The notes: a model not told the origin generated them from the sequence alone. A stretch of 64,000 nt of DNA from Daphnia carinata (GCF_022539665.2 NC_081334.1:2666001-2730000); one strand, 5' to 3'. Shown: positions 35,601 to 47,997, counted from the first letter of the stretch. A program made the numbers and translations.

Positions 35601-36381
35601 TATTTTATTTTTTTTGCTATTGAATATCATTTTATGTGCTCGTATTCTTTTTTTTTTATTGATATGCAAAACGATTGACATGTTTTTTTTTGTTTTTTTT
35701 ATAGAGAAAATCGGATTGAAGAAGGATGACGATGACTATCGGTAGGATAGCGCCAATCAGCAACGTCGATCATCAATACTGAAAAAAAACAACAACACAG
35801 CATTCGCCCAGCATCAGAAAAAGGAGAAGACGGCCAACAGAAACTTGGCACAACACGAGGAAGAGGAAAATAATCGTAATAATAAAGTTGTGTGTTTTTT
35901 TTTTTTTCGTGAGAGAGAGAGGCAAACTACTTGAAATTGGTGGGAAACAAAAACGGCCAGCATCAATGCGCCATGTGGACGTACTCCAAGAACCAGCCTT
36001 CTCGAGGTATATATATTTACTTTTCAAAGTTTTTATCCCCCCCCCCCCTCTTTTTTTTTTTTTTTTTTTCTTTAAATATTTTTAAGTAACGTGTTCCATG
36101 CGTATTTCTTCATCCGGATATGTTTTTCCCCGCTATCCTGCTTATTATTTATTTATTTTTATTTTTATTTTTTTCTTTCGTCTCCGCCATTCTCAACGAT
36201 TTTTCGCCGTGTTTTTGCGCGCGCTTTATTTTTGATTGCTGGAAGAAATCTCGGGTCCGTGCGCGAAAATACTCGGGACGGAACAAAACGTTGAAAGCCT
36301 TTCGGTTCCGCTGGGATGCCGCATTCGTTGGCACCACATCAATCCATTCTCATTTCCGTCTGGCCCTCTTTCTCCCCCTGG

Positions 36382-36439
<58 letters not shown>

Positions 36440-37600
36440 CTCGCCGCGCTCCAACTTTCTTTCATGTATTTATATCCCCGCGTAACGTGTAGACATTGAA
36501 TAAGCGCATCGCCGTCCGGGCCAAACATTGGCCTGTTCTCGCCTGTCGCCTCTCTCTGTTTGTTTGTTGTTGTTAGCTCTTAGCGTTTGATTTCTTCATC
36601 GGGCGTGATTGAATTCGGTCATTGAGACAATCGTTTTTGGATTTCGTTTCTCTGTGCGACGAAAATGATGGACAAAATTGATTAACCTTAATCGTGTACG
36701 TACACAAGGGTCACGTGTGTCGTAATCGCGTGTCCATGGCAACCAGATGCTATCACAGAAATCCAGGGGAGTCGAAGCTAAGATCAACACATCAGTTTGT
36801 CTACCGTGTTGAACTTTTCTTGTTTCTTATTCGTCTGCATTTCTTTTGCCACTGTCTCTGCCTCCCTTTTTTTTTTATGGTATTGGGAAAAAGAAAAAAT
36901 CATTTGGACTTGCGACATCAGAACTGACTCGTTCGAATGGAATTGGCAATGAAAAACAAAAAAAGGAAAGAAGAAGAACAGACATCGAAAGATATGAAAG
37001 AAAACAAAACAAGGTGTGTCTCGCTCTATTCGTGACTGCTGCCATTGATATTGAGCCCCGGGACAAGAACGTCTACAATTCAACAGTTTGCATCGACAGC
37101 TTTTCTTGGAAACACTTGTATCATTATTTATTTATTCATTCATTTTTTTTCCAAATTCTTGTGCGGAAGTTGAGCGAACTTTGTTGCGATAAATCATCGT
37201 CCCGGATCCACCGCCAGAAGCAGGATACACCAACGTGTGTTTTTTTTGTTTTTTGTTTTGTTTTTTTTTAGTTGAAGAAGCAAACTTGGCAACTCTGTTG
37301 GCGAACAATTGAGCAACGCCTTGACGCTTATTCAATACCAAACAAAAACAAAAACAAAAAATCAAAATACCTTTCTCGGATATTTTCTATATTTATTTGC
37401 ATGAGCGGACGTCGCTCTCTCCGCCGCATTTTGGGACGTGCGGAATTTCAAAGAAAAACAAAATGGACCGGTAGAAGACGGTTGCATCATTTCCGTTCAT
37501 ATCTCGAATAGCAGAGAGAAGAAGAAGAAGAAAAATGTGCAAAACACAAAAAATGAAAAGGTAAAGGGAAAAAAAAAACAAACAACAAAATCGGAAGGCG
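32676..37600. other. Intergenic region between the LRRC49-like gene and the flippase gene
   Basis: About 5 kb of AT-rich sequence with a (TC) run at 36385-36436, C-runs near 34662, 35256 and 36039, and many T/A runs. An unbroken minus-strand frame at about 33547-33860 has no recognisable motifs. No confident gene. Part is likely the flippase 5' UTR and promoter region. Confidence 0.5.
36385..36436. repeat. (TC)n microsatellite, about 26 units
   Basis: An uninterrupted TC dinucleotide run of about 52 bases, the longest perfect microsatellite in the window. It lies about 2.7 kb upstream of the flippase start codon. Long CT/GA tracts can bind GAGA-type factors in arthropods; function here is not shown. 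Confidence 0.9.
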
Positions 37601-37974
37601 ATGAAGATGAACCGAGTGGAAACGAATTGCAGGAGGGAAGTAGTGAATGAAAGGCAAGACGGACGGCTGATGGATCAAGCGGATGGATCATTGTCGCCAT
37701 CGAGCCTTTTACTGCGTTCAACCGCCGCCGACAATGACGGATGGCGAAGGCGCACAGACCGACGCATGGCCAGGGCTCGAACGCGAAGAGCTCGAGCCGA
37801 CAAGCAGCAGACGAAGCGCTTACGCTCTGCTCCGGATGTTCATCCAAGTTCCGGCCGCTGTTGGATGCCCGTAGCCGGCGGACAAGATGAGTCGCTCTGT
37901 TCTCCATTACCCGCGGCGTCCGCGTATCAGGAAGCGCAGACATGGCAGCAACACCACCACCAACAGCAGCGACG
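37601..37974 (+). other. GC-rich coding-like island, candidate alternative first exon of the flippase gene
   Basis: This segment is much richer in G and C than its flanks and has long open frames in two plus-strand frames and one minus-strand frame. One plus frame opens with ATG at 37601 and runs to a possible donor GACG^GTATCG at 37974. The two leftover bases would join the acceptor at 39117 in the frame that continues [12 protein letters not shown], giving a flippase with a longer basic, Gln/His-rich N-terminus. Phase agreement has a one-in-three chance of being accidental. It may equally be a 5' UTR exon. Confidence 0.25.
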
Positions 37975-38620
37975 GTATCGATCAAAACGTCCGTTCCCAC
38001 CCGCCCGCCTTCAGCTCTTCTGTGTGTGTGTGTGTGTCGCTTTTCTTTTCCTTCTTTTTTTCAATGATACTGGAGAAAGGGGAAAAAAAAAAAAAGGCTC
38101 GGTCGAAGATGTACAGCGTCATTCTTTGGAACCCGATTCCCGGATTTTTCACTTGACAGTTGATAAAGCGCACACGCAGGCCCGTTTCGGTCAGGCCATT
38201 TTTCCGCCTTTTTTTTTTTTTTAATCCCGAAGAGTTTCACGATTTTAAAAACTCGGCTTTACCTCCCCCGGGTTCTTTATAGCGTCCATCTTTTTTTTTT
38301 TTTTTTTAAGCGAAATGTCGTTTTCTTCGATTGAGTCATCGGTGATTGCGTTTGGTCCTCTTCTTCTGTGTTTACGCTCCGAAAGGATTGACTAGCAACA
38401 TGCAATGGTTGCGATACGAAGACCACACTCCATGCATGTACTTCCTTTTCTTTAAAAAAAAGAAAATGGGGGGGGGGGAGGTTTAGAATGATGGAAATAA
38501 AAAGGAAGTAAAATATTAATAAAGCAGAAAAGGGAGTAGACGGGCCTTATTTTTGTTGGCAATGGACTGTCTGAAAGAACGTGAAATGATTATGTTTGTA
38601 GGCAATGCAAGGGCGTAGGT

Positions 38621-38655
<35 letters not shown>

Positions 38656-39141
38656 CACGGGGAAGGGATAGAAGAAGAGAAAGAAAAGTCTCAAGATCAA
38701 AAAGGTCGGATGATAAAAGGTGAAAATGTGTTCCTTCCAAAGGGGCGGGGAGAATAAAGAAAGGAAAGCAAATGGCTTCATTTCTAGTCCGACTCACGTC
38801 CGCCATGTTGCGCAATCTGCCCTGTTAAAAAGAGCAACAGCCATTTGCTGGCCTCTCTGTTGTTTTCTATTTCCGTATTTTTTTTTTTAATTATTATTAT
38901 TATTATTTTTGTTCTTCTTCTTCTTTTTATATTTTTCTTTTCTTTTTTTGTGATTTCCTCGGAATGTGACACGCCCCTGAAGCGGACGAGGTCAATCGAT
39001 GGAGGGACTTTGACTTTGACGTTGTTGCCATTTGTTCACCGTTGTCACGTTTTTTTTTTCTTCTCTCTTTTGCGTGTGTCGTGTTGTTGTCGCCCGTCGA
39101 AATGTTGTCGTTACAGCCTGAACAAGCCGATCGATGCTACC

Positions 39142-39235
39142 ATGGATAATAGCGCCACAGTGACACCCCCTCACGAAGGAGCCAATCCCGGAATCAACGG
39201 CGGCCAACCGGATCAACCCAAGCCGTCCATACGAC
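39142..39235 (+). CDS. ATP8B: Flippase coding exon 1
   Basis: Encodes [20 protein letters not shown] followed by [11 protein letters not shown], a disordered Pro/Gly-rich start. The exon begins at 39117 after TTACAG, so it has an upstream partner. The frame is open back to 39118 (LNKPIDAT before the Met), which leaves room for an upstream start. The donor C^GTGATT is weak but is the only one that joins the next exon in phase. Confidence 0.7.
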
Positions 39236-40100
39236 GTGATTTAGGCAAAAACATCATTTGTTTTTTTGTGTTTTTTTTTTCCCCTTTTTCTTTTCGTTGT
39301 CCGTGATTGAGAATTTTTGCGTTTTCGTTCCTTTTCCAAACGGCAACAACAACACAACAAAAATATTGTCGTATGCAAAAACAGGTTCGAGATCGCGGAG
39401 CGCAGAGGCGATGGGCACGCCGTCGTCGGACGGCGGTAGCCACGGCAAAAGCCGGCGGATCTTGCCGTCGTTGAGACGCATATCAACAACACCATTGAAG
39501 CCGAGACGTCGGTCTTCGTCCGAATCGTCCGAATCGTCGTGTCCGTCGGCGCCGACGGCTCCCAAACAGCCGGCCAGGCCGAGCCCGTTGAGGAGCGCGG
39601 CCGTGGCCGCAGCGCGCAAAACGCGCCGATTGTTCGGCGCTAAATCCAATGACATTTCACCTGGTATTTTTTTGTTTTGTTTTACGCACGGATTGCCGTT
39701 GCTTGTCCGTCTTCCTGTCCGTCTCATTCGCCCGTCTAAAAACCGCATGTTTTATTTTGAGACGTTCCATGTGCGCACGTGTAGTGGAACGTCGTCGTCA
39801 TTTTCTTTTTCAATGTTGGTACGCACGCAAAAATTGCACAAGCTGTTGCAAAAAAAAAAGTAAAAGACGTTGCGTGTGTGAGTGTGTCTGCAAACGCCCC
39901 CCCCCATTTTACTTGTTGATGGCTTTCAAATTCGATCCCCCCCCCCCCCCCCTTCGTATTTTTTTGTTTGGGGGAGGTTGTTGGACGATACGTTTCTTCT
40001 TAATTAGTTTCCGGCTGCTTGAAAGGCGAGCAAAAGTCAACGTGAGTGTATTAAAGACGCGGGCACTATAGGAGAAAGAACGTAACGTGATTCGTTTGGA

Positions 40101-40137
<37 letters not shown>

Positions 40138-43100
40138 GCACAGCTGTTACGTCTCTCGTTCTCGCCCTTGGATGGCCAAAACCAATCGATGAGAAGAGAT
40201 TCGGCTTTTCTCTCATCAGGCGCTCTCTCTCTATCCATTTTTGCTTTCTCTTATTTGTAGCTATTCAATCTTTAGTAGCGTAATGATCTTTTTTCCTTTT
40301 ACGGATCAATGATATCATCATCCTCCTTTCCCTTTCCAGAGGTAAAAAAAAAAAAAAAGAGAAACATATTTTTGTTTGTAATGATGTCATCCATCAATTT
40401 TTTTTTTTTTGCCCGGAGTTCGTGATTCCCATCGTTCTCGGCCACGGCCGCTCTTTCCCGGTTGTTAGCAAAAAAAAAAAAAAAAAGGTCCTGAAAATCT
40501 TGCGTCATAGTCTCTAAGGAATTTTTATGATTTATTTATTTATATTATTTTCCGGATCTTTTTTTTTTTTCTTTCTATGTTTTGTATTCTCTTCTTCTCC
40601 TATTATCAAAAGCATCCGGGTGCTGTGTGTGTGTGTGTGCGTGTAGTATTGATCCGCCTCCGATTGTAATAACGCCGGCATGGAAGGGGCTGGCTTTTAA
40701 AGTATTACGTGAGGGATTGTTGTAGAAAGGGGAAAGTGGGGAAATCGTCGTGTTTGTACATTCCATTTTTATTTAAAAACAATACCCACGAAAGAAAAAA
40801 AAAAAGGAAAAGATGAATCGAACAATATTTGCATGGCACTAAAAGAGCAACAATTGGAAAAATGGTGAGATGTTTGTGGAATGTTTGTTGATGTTGTAGT
40901 TCTTGTTGCTTTCCATTGTTTCGGTTAGGTTGATTGTAGTTGTTGTTAGTGTGACTTGATTATCTCCTTTGATCATTCAACAAAACTAACATTCGATTTG
41001 CATGATTTTCATAATTGATATAGAAAACGAAAGACGGATACGGGCTAACGACACGGCTTTCAATTCGCAGTTCAACTATTCAGTAAGTGATCTTCATTTG
41101 TTTTGTTTTGTTTTGTTTTGTTTTGTTTTTCGTCTCAAAATTCAATTGTTTTGCCGGGTGGGTTCGTTATCTTTTTAAATGAGGAAGCGCATCGTTTGAA
41201 AAAAGGAAATTACAAAACGAAAATGTTCACATCCGAACTCGTGACGTTGACACGCGTCACGTGTGTTCCAGTTTGCTGACATTTTAAATGGAATGAAATT
41301 AATTCTTTTTTTTCGTCCTCGCTTTGAAAAAAAAAAAAAAAGGATAATTACATCCAGACGTCCAAGTACACGCTGGTGTCGTTTGTGCCAGTCAACCTGA
41401 TCGAGCAGTTCCAGCGGCTGGCCAATTTCTATTTCCTGTGCCTTTTGGTGCTCCAGTTCATCCCGTTCATCTCGTCGCTGACGCCAGTCACCACTGCCGT
41501 GCCTCTCATCGGTGTCCTGCTCCTAACGGCCATCAAAGATGCCTACGATGATTTCGTGAGTTTTAACTTTTTTCCCAATTTCGAACTGGCATATCATGTG
41601 AATATGCCTAATTGTTTTGTTTATGATTTGGAACACGTTCAGCAAAGACATCGGAGCGACTCGCAAGTGAATAATCGAAAGTCGCACGTCTTGCTCAATG
41701 GCAAGTCGGTGGAAGAGCGTTGGCACAAAGTGCAGGTGGGCGACATCATTCGCATGGAAAACGATCAGTTCATCGCGGCTGATCTTCTTCTTTTGACCAC
41801 GTCCGAGCCCAACGGCCTCTGTTATATTGAAACGGCCGAGCTGGACGGGTATGATTTCATTTTTCCCGCCCTTTTTTTTTTTTATTTATTTATTTATTTT
41901 AATTTAAGTACTTTGCTAAACATGAAAAATTGATGATGTTAGGGAGACCAATTTGAAATGCCGCCAGTGCCTGATGGAGACGGCCGAAATGGGCCAGGAC
42001 GAGGCTAGGATCGGCGGTTTCGACGGAGAGATCGTCTGCGAGCCGCCCAATAATCACTTGAACAAGTTTGAGGGCCGGTTGACGTGGAACGGCAAGCAGT
42101 ACTCGCTGGACAATGACAAGATCCTGCTCCGCGGATGCGTTCTGCGCAACACGCAGTGGTGCTACGGCGTCGTCGTCTTCGCCGGACGCGACACGAAGCT
42201 GATGCAGAATTCGGGCAAGACGAAATTCAAACGGACCTCTATTGATCGTCTGCTCAACTTTATCATCCTCGGGGTACGATTTCATTTCCGTCATTGCTCA
42301 TTTGCCTTTTGACATTCAAAATCTAAGCCAACGTTTTTGTTTTTGTTTTTGTTTTCTTAGATTGTTTTCTTTCTGCTGTCGATGTGCCTGTTCTGCACGA
42401 TCGCCTGCGGCGTCTGGGAGACGGTGACGGGCCAGCACTTTCGCTCCTACTTGCCGTGGGATCCGCTGATTCCGGCCGAGCCCAAAGCTGGCTCCACCGT
42501 CATTGCCTTGCTCATCTTCTTCTCGTACGCCATCGTTCTCAACACAGTGGTGCCCATCTCGCTCTACGTCAGCGTCGAAGTCATCCGGCTGGCCCAGTCT
42601 TTCCTCATCAACTGGGACCAGCAAATGTTCTACGAAAAGACGCAAACACCCGCCAAGGCGCGCACGACGACACTCAACGAGGAGCTCGGCCAAATCGAGT
42701 ACATTTTCTCCGACAAGACGGGCACGCTGACGCAAAACATCATGTCATTCAACAAGTGCTCCATTGGCGGATCTTGCTACGGCGACGTCTTTGACGCATC
42801 CAACGGCGAAATCATTGAGCCTAACGAGGTACACCGTCCTCCGTTAATCGTTTTAGTTATTCGAACATCATTTTTTTAACGTGACGTGCTTTCAGAATAC
42901 CAAAACAGTGGACTTCTCTTTTAATCCGCTTCACGAACAAACGTTCAAGTTTTACGATCAGACACTTGTCGATTCGAATCGTGAACAAGATCCCACCTGC
43001 CATGAATTCTTCCGACTTCTGGCACTCTGTCACACCGTCATGCCCGACGAGAAAAATGGTATTTCATTTCTTTCTTTCTTTTCGTTGTGTGTTTCATTCT

Positions 43101-46100
43101 GATTTCATTTGTTTGTTTTTTTCATTTTAAAGGAAAACTGGAATACCAAGCCCAATCGCCGGACGAAGGAGCTTTGGTATCAGCAGCTCGCAATTTTGGT
43201 TTCGTCTTTAAAGCACGCACACCAGATTCTGTCACCATCGAGGTTATCATCATTTCTTAAAGAATGATTCAATCAAATGTGTGTTGTTAATGAAAAAAAA
43301 AAAACATTTTATGACAGGTGATGGGAAAGACGGAAGTCTACGAATTGCTGTGCATTTTGGATTTCAACAACGTCCGTAAACGAATGTCGGTCATCCTTCG
43401 CGGTCCCAATGGCAAAATCCGCCTCTACTGTAAAGGAGCCGACTCGATCGTCTACGACCATCTGCAGTCGGGAAATGACGACATTAAGAACAAAACACAA
43501 GAACATTTAAATGTAAAAAAACAGTTGCTGAGCGATCTTGTTTTTGTTTTCTCTGAAATTACTTTTTCCTTTTATGTTTCTCCAGAAATTTGCTGGTGAA
43601 GGTTTAAGAACGTTATGTTTGGCAATCCGTGACGTGGACGAAGCTTATTTTGAAGACTGGAAGGAACGACATCACGAAGCCTCGGTTTCGATGAAGTCGC
43701 GAGAAGAACGTCTGGACAAACTGTACGAAGAAATCGAACAGAATCTGACACTGTTGGGTGCAACGGCCATTGAAGATAAACTTCAAGATGGGGTCAGTAG
43801 AATTTATTTCAGTTTCCAGAAAAAATGTCTTTTTAAATTTGAATTTTATTTTGTTTAAAGGTGCCACAAACTATTGCTAACCTTGCGATTGCTGGAATTA
43901 AAATTTGGGTGTTGACTGGAGATAAACAAGGTGATTGATTTACACAGTCAGATATTGGGGTGGTATAAATAGAGATTACTTGTGAATCTAGAAACTGCCA
44001 TCAACATTGGATATTCTTGCCAGCTGTTGACCGACGAGATGGTCGATATTTTTATAGTCGACGGCCAGAACGTCGAAGATGTCGAGCTGCAATTAATCAA
44101 ATGTCGAGAATCTCTGCGTGGATATGCCCGCAGTCAAGTCCAAACTGCTCTCAGTGGAATCAGGTACACACACACCTTCGTCCATTTTGCATCTGGATAG
44201 TTCTGCTCATCAATGATTTGGTAAATCATTTAGTGACCGTGGCTATTCGTCCAGCATCGGTGGTGAAATGGAGGACATGGCGTGCGGACCAGAATTGACG
44301 GGAATCGACGAGGACAACAACACGGGTTACGCCTTAGTCATCAACGGCCATTCGTTGGTCTACGCCCTGCAGACCAAGTTGGAAAAACTGTTTCTCGATG
44401 TCGGTACACAATGTAAGGTCATTTGTTGCTGCTTTTCTGCCAAATCCATTTGGAAATGATGACGACACGCTGGTTTTCAATTGTTTTCAGGCAAAGCAGT
44501 GATTTGCTGCAGAGTGACACCACTTCAGAAAGCCATGGTGGTCGATTTGGTGAAAAAATACAAACAAGCCGTCACGCTATCTATCGGTGACGGAGCCAAC
44601 GACGTATCAATGATCAAAACAGCCCACATTGGCGTTGGCATCAGCGGTCAGGAAGGCATGCAGGTAATATTATTCTTCGTTCGAATTTAGTGACGGTCTG
44701 ATTTTTGCAATTGCAATTGTGACTGTCTAGGCCGTCTTGGCGTCAGATTACAGCATTGCCCAATTTCGGTATCTCGAACGTTTGCTGCTCGTCCACGGGC
44801 GTTGGTCCTACCTTCGCATGGCCAAGTTTTTACGCTACTTCTTCTACAAGAACTTTGCCTTCACCCTCTGCCATTTTTGGTTCGCCTTCTTTTGCGGATT
44901 CTCCGCCCAGGTATGTGCATTTGTTTTTTCTTTTGTTTCTATCCTTAAAGAAGTTCAGTTTTTTTTTCTTTTGCGGGGAGGGGGGAGCTCTCGTAAATAG
45001 AAGTCGGGGGTGTGCCAATGGTATCAAACGTTCCAGGGCAACGGTTCCGGAATCTTATTCACATAGAATCTGATCTTCTGAATTCTTTTGTTTGTTTTTG
45101 TTCTTATTTTTGCTTGGGGAAAAGTGTACTTGTCGTTTCGCACGAATTCTCGCAAACCAAAACTAATATGAAAAAAAAACAAAAACAGCACGGCTAAACT
45201 GCACAATTGGAATGGAACCCACTAACCGAATTGGTTTTAAATTTTCACTGAAACAAAAAAAAAACGAAAACAAAAACGTATAAAAACAAATCGATTTCTA
45301 CGCAACAACAACAACAAACAAAAATGTTGTCGATTGAAACGGGGGGACGACGCAGACGGTGTACGAGCCGTTCTTTATCATTTGCTACAACGTGGTCTAC
45401 ACGTCGTTGCCCGTCTTGGCGCTGGGCATCTTCGAACAGGACGTCTGCGATACGCTCTCTACTCGCTACCCGAGACTCTACTCGCCCGGCCTGGGACACA
45501 ATTTCTTCAATCCGCGAAGCTTTGCCTCGGCCGCCTTGCACGGTGTCGCCACATCCGTTTTAGTTTTCTTTGTACCTGTAGGTACGTACGTTTTTCATTT
45601 GCATGCGAAAGCAAAAACACGAAAACACACAAAAAACAAAATCGGAAGAGACCCGGTTTTCATGGTTTTGCGCACGTCAAAAAGCACTTTGACCTCCAAA
45701 ACTGCCTCCTCGAATTTCCCTTCCTCCTCGCCCATTTTGCTTTCGATTCCGTCGGCGGATGTGTCGGATGAAAATTCCCGTTTCAAAAGATAAAAAAAAA
45801 AATGCGGATGGCATGTCAGTTATTAACGGATTGATAGGTGGCAGTAGTAGATAAACCAACCGTCATTGAGTTAGGAAAATGAATTTATTTTTTAAATCTA
45901 TTTTCAAGCATGATTCTTTTTTATTTATTATTTTCGCTTTCGCCTCTTTTTTTTTTCCTGTTCAATATATTATTATTTTTGTCTATCATTCGTTGGGGCT
46001 TCCGGTTGGTTGTTGATCTCCGAGTCGTTAACAGAAGCCAGGGAGCTTATTGTGTCTCGTCTTCCCGATCTACTAGTATTAAATGCTAAACAAATGGCCA

Positions 46101-47997
46101 CGCCCTTCTTCGTGTTTACGATGCTCTCGGGGGACCGTTGTAACGTTTAGATTTTGCTTATTTTTCCTTCTGCTTTTGAGGCCTTGCCCGTCTAATAAAA
46201 ATGTTTTATTTATTGATTCCTGTGCGGGCAAAACAAAACAAAACAAAATAAAAAACAAACAAAACAAATGGCTGGACGTGGATAGACTGTGTTTGATCCA
46301 ATGTTCATCTCGGTGTACAACCTGTTCTACACGTCTCTGCCCGTCCTGGCGTTGGGCATCTTCGACCAAGACGTCAATGACGTCAACAGCCTCAAGTACC
46401 CCAAGCTCTTCACACCCGGCCATCTCAACCTGCTGTTCAACAAGGCGGAATTCTTCAAGAGCGCCATGCACGGATGCATCACGTCCTGCGTCCTCTTCTT
46501 CATTCCCTACGGTGCGTCCTCGCTTGTCCGTTTCCCCGTCTTCCGAACTCCATCCAACGTAACAACACCACAAATCCCCTCAGCGAGATCCCGCTGTCCT
46601 CAAACATTGAAACCGAGCAAGGGACACTTCCCTTTTTTTTTATCCTGTCCAGCAGAAATCTCTTGTACATTGAGCTCTTCCAATCACCTCGTACCCTCTC
46701 TTATCCATTGATCCTCCTTCTCTCTTTCTCTCTTTATTCGAGCACATAAAACAATATCATTTTCTTTCATTTTAATTTTTCAAAAACATTTGATGACGAT
46801 ATTTTTCTATTGTTCTGCGATGTGGATGTGCGCGGTGGAAATGCAGGTGCCTACTTCGACGGTGCCTCGCACCAAGGGCACACAACTTCGGATCATCAGC
46901 TGATTGGCAGCGTCGTGGCCACCATCCTGGTCGTCGTGGTGACGGTGCAAATCGCGCTGGATACGGCCTACTGGACAGTGTTCAATCACATCACCATCTG
47001 GGGCTCGCTCGTCTGGTACTTTGCCCTGCAATATTTTTACAACTTCGTCATCGGCGGATCCTATGTCGGCTCGCTCACCAAGGTACCTCACCATCATTTA
47101 TTTATTTATTTTTTTTTTTTTATCCGTTTCGTGACATTTTCATTTGAAAAACAAAAAACATTTTGTCAGGCGATGGGAGAGGCGACGTTTTGGTTCACGC
47201 TGGTCTTGTCCATCGTCATCGTCATGATTCCCGTCGTTGCGTGGAGATTCTACTTTTTCGACGTTCATCCAACGCTGGCCGACCGCGTCCGTTTCAAGCA
47301 GAGACAGCCTCGCATCCGGTGCGTTCAACATTTATGTTTTTCCATGTTTTAAGTTTCGATTTTTCATTTTGTTTTTGTTTGTTGTACGCAAACATTTTAG
47401 GGCGCACAAATCTCAAGACTTTTTGCGGACGCCTTCGGCTCGTCGCAGTCGACGATCGCTGCGATCCGGCTACGCCTTCGCCCACCAGGAAGGTTTCGGC
47501 AAACTCATCACATCAGGCAAGATTATGCGCAAGACGGGCTTGAATTTCGGGACGAAAGCAAGCAGCAACAATGCGGCAAACAACAACAGTGGAAGCAGCC
47601 ACAGCGTGTCGACAGGTGGCGGCCTGGCCTCACTGGCCGATCACCCTGACGGTAAGTCGCACATGAACTCATCATTTCGTTATCGAATTTGCTTGCTGGC
47701 CAAGTTTATTTTTATTTTTTTATATATATATTTTGAAACAAATAATTGAAAGCGATCGTGTGCGTAGGTCCAGTTTCGGGCATTTTTTACCATCCGATGG
47801 GAGAGAACGATAGAAGTATGCAGCCCAGTACGCGCCAGTCTCACAATGGCAGTAGCGTCCAGCCGCGAGCTTCGTCCGTCGCTTACGCGCGCACGGCCAA
47901 CAATAGTAGCCGGCCACGATTGCAGGATCCCTACGCCATCACCGTAGATCTGGAGTCTGGCGGAGAGCCTGCCTTACCCAATACAATGTCGACGTGA
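39142..47997 (+). CDS. ATP8B: P4-type ATPase, phospholipid flippase of the ATP8B class (alternatively spliced)
   Basis: Moves aminophospholipid-type lipids from the outer to the cytosolic leaflet using ATP; P4 enzymes usually act with a CDC50 partner. Exons: 39142-39235, 39385-39663, 41024-41082, 41343-41555, 41643-41848, 41943-42273, 42361-42828, 42896-43058, 43133-43242, 43318-43512, 43586-43792, 43861-43930, 43992-44163, 44234-44412, 44491-44663, 44731-44910, then 45356-45581 OR 46286-46511, then 46847-47082, 47170-47318, 47401-47651, 47768-47997. With one alternative exon the CDS is 4191 bp (1396 residues). Seen: [16 protein letters not shown] start motif, DGETNLK (actuator domain), PISL in M4 (about 459), DKTGT with phosphorylated Asp about 512, KGAD about 680, TGDK, GDGANDV about 948-954, ten membrane segments, and tail [15 protein letters not shown] typical of ATP8B proteins. 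All junctions GT-AG and in phase. Start ATG in an exon with acceptor at 39116. Confidence 0.95.
39385..39663 (+). CDS. ATP8B: Flippase N-terminal Ser/Arg-rich cassette exon
   Basis: 279 bp (93 codons), phase 1 at both ends, so skipping it keeps the frame. Encodes [60 protein letters not shown] and a basic end [16 protein letters not shown]. Several RRxS/RxxS sites suggest phosphorylation of a cytosolic tail. Acceptor AAACAG, donor CCTG^GTATTT. Not part of the conserved P4 core. Residues about 32-124. Confidence 0.75.
39664..41023. other. Second intron of the flippase gene
   Basis: About 1.4 kb, bounded by CCTG^GTATTT and TATAG^AAAACG, with a 31-base T run at 40106-40136 and C- and A-runs. 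No nested gene seen. Confidence 0.65.
41343..41555 (+). CDS. ATP8B: Flippase exon encoding M1-M2
   Basis: 71 codons, phase 0. Encodes [60 protein letters not shown] and IKDAYDDF, the standard P4 M1-M2 hairpin. The acceptor is odd: a run of 16 A's precedes the AG, with the pyrimidine-rich tract about 20 bases further upstream. Confidence 0.92.
42361..42828 (+). CDS. ATP8B: Flippase exon encoding M3-M4 and the phosphorylation site
   Basis: 156 codons, phase 0. Encodes M3, a luminal loop ([17 protein letters not shown]), M4 with [17 protein letters not shown], and the catalytic stretch [20 protein letters not shown] replaces the PEGL of ion pumps and defines the lipid-transporting P4 family. 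The Asp of DKTGT is the aspartyl-phosphate site. Confidence 0.96.
45356..45581 (+). CDS. ATP8B: Flippase mutually exclusive exon A (M6, M6-M7 loop, M7)
   Basis: 226 bp, acceptor GACGCAG, donor G^GTACGT. Encodes [60 protein letters not shown] and [15 protein letters not shown]. Includes the conserved YN of M6 and ends one base into a Gly codon completed by the exon at 46847. Both P4 hallmarks of this region (YTSLPV and IFxQDV) are intact, so it is not a decayed copy. Confidence 0.93.
46286..46511 (+). CDS. ATP8B: Flippase mutually exclusive exon B (M6, M6-M7 loop, M7)
   Basis: 226 bp, acceptor GGATAG, donor G^GTGCGT. Encodes [60 protein letters not shown] and [15 protein letters not shown]. 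By hand comparison 40 of 75 residues equal exon A: M6 is well conserved, while the M6-M7 loop and M7 differ strongly. Exon B looks closer to the vertebrate ATP8B1 sequence as I remember it (DLLFNYKRFF, LTSMILFFIP). Confidence 0.93.

Larger units (their letters stand above)
44911..46846. other. Introns around the flippase alternative exons
   Basis: Intron spacers of 445 (44911-45355), 704 (45582-46285) and 335 (46512-46846) bases. They are AT-rich with A/T runs. They are long enough that steric hindrance between the splice sites of A and B is not an obvious mechanism, so competing RNA structures or regulators would be expected. I could not identify matching docking/selector sequences by eye. 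Confidence 0.6.

Noticed and set aside
37497-38000. Minus-strand 167-codon frame over the GC-rich island upstream of the flippase
   Set aside because: Open frames occur in three frames here because of base composition. There are no domain motifs, and the minus frame runs into poly-T derived Phe repeats.
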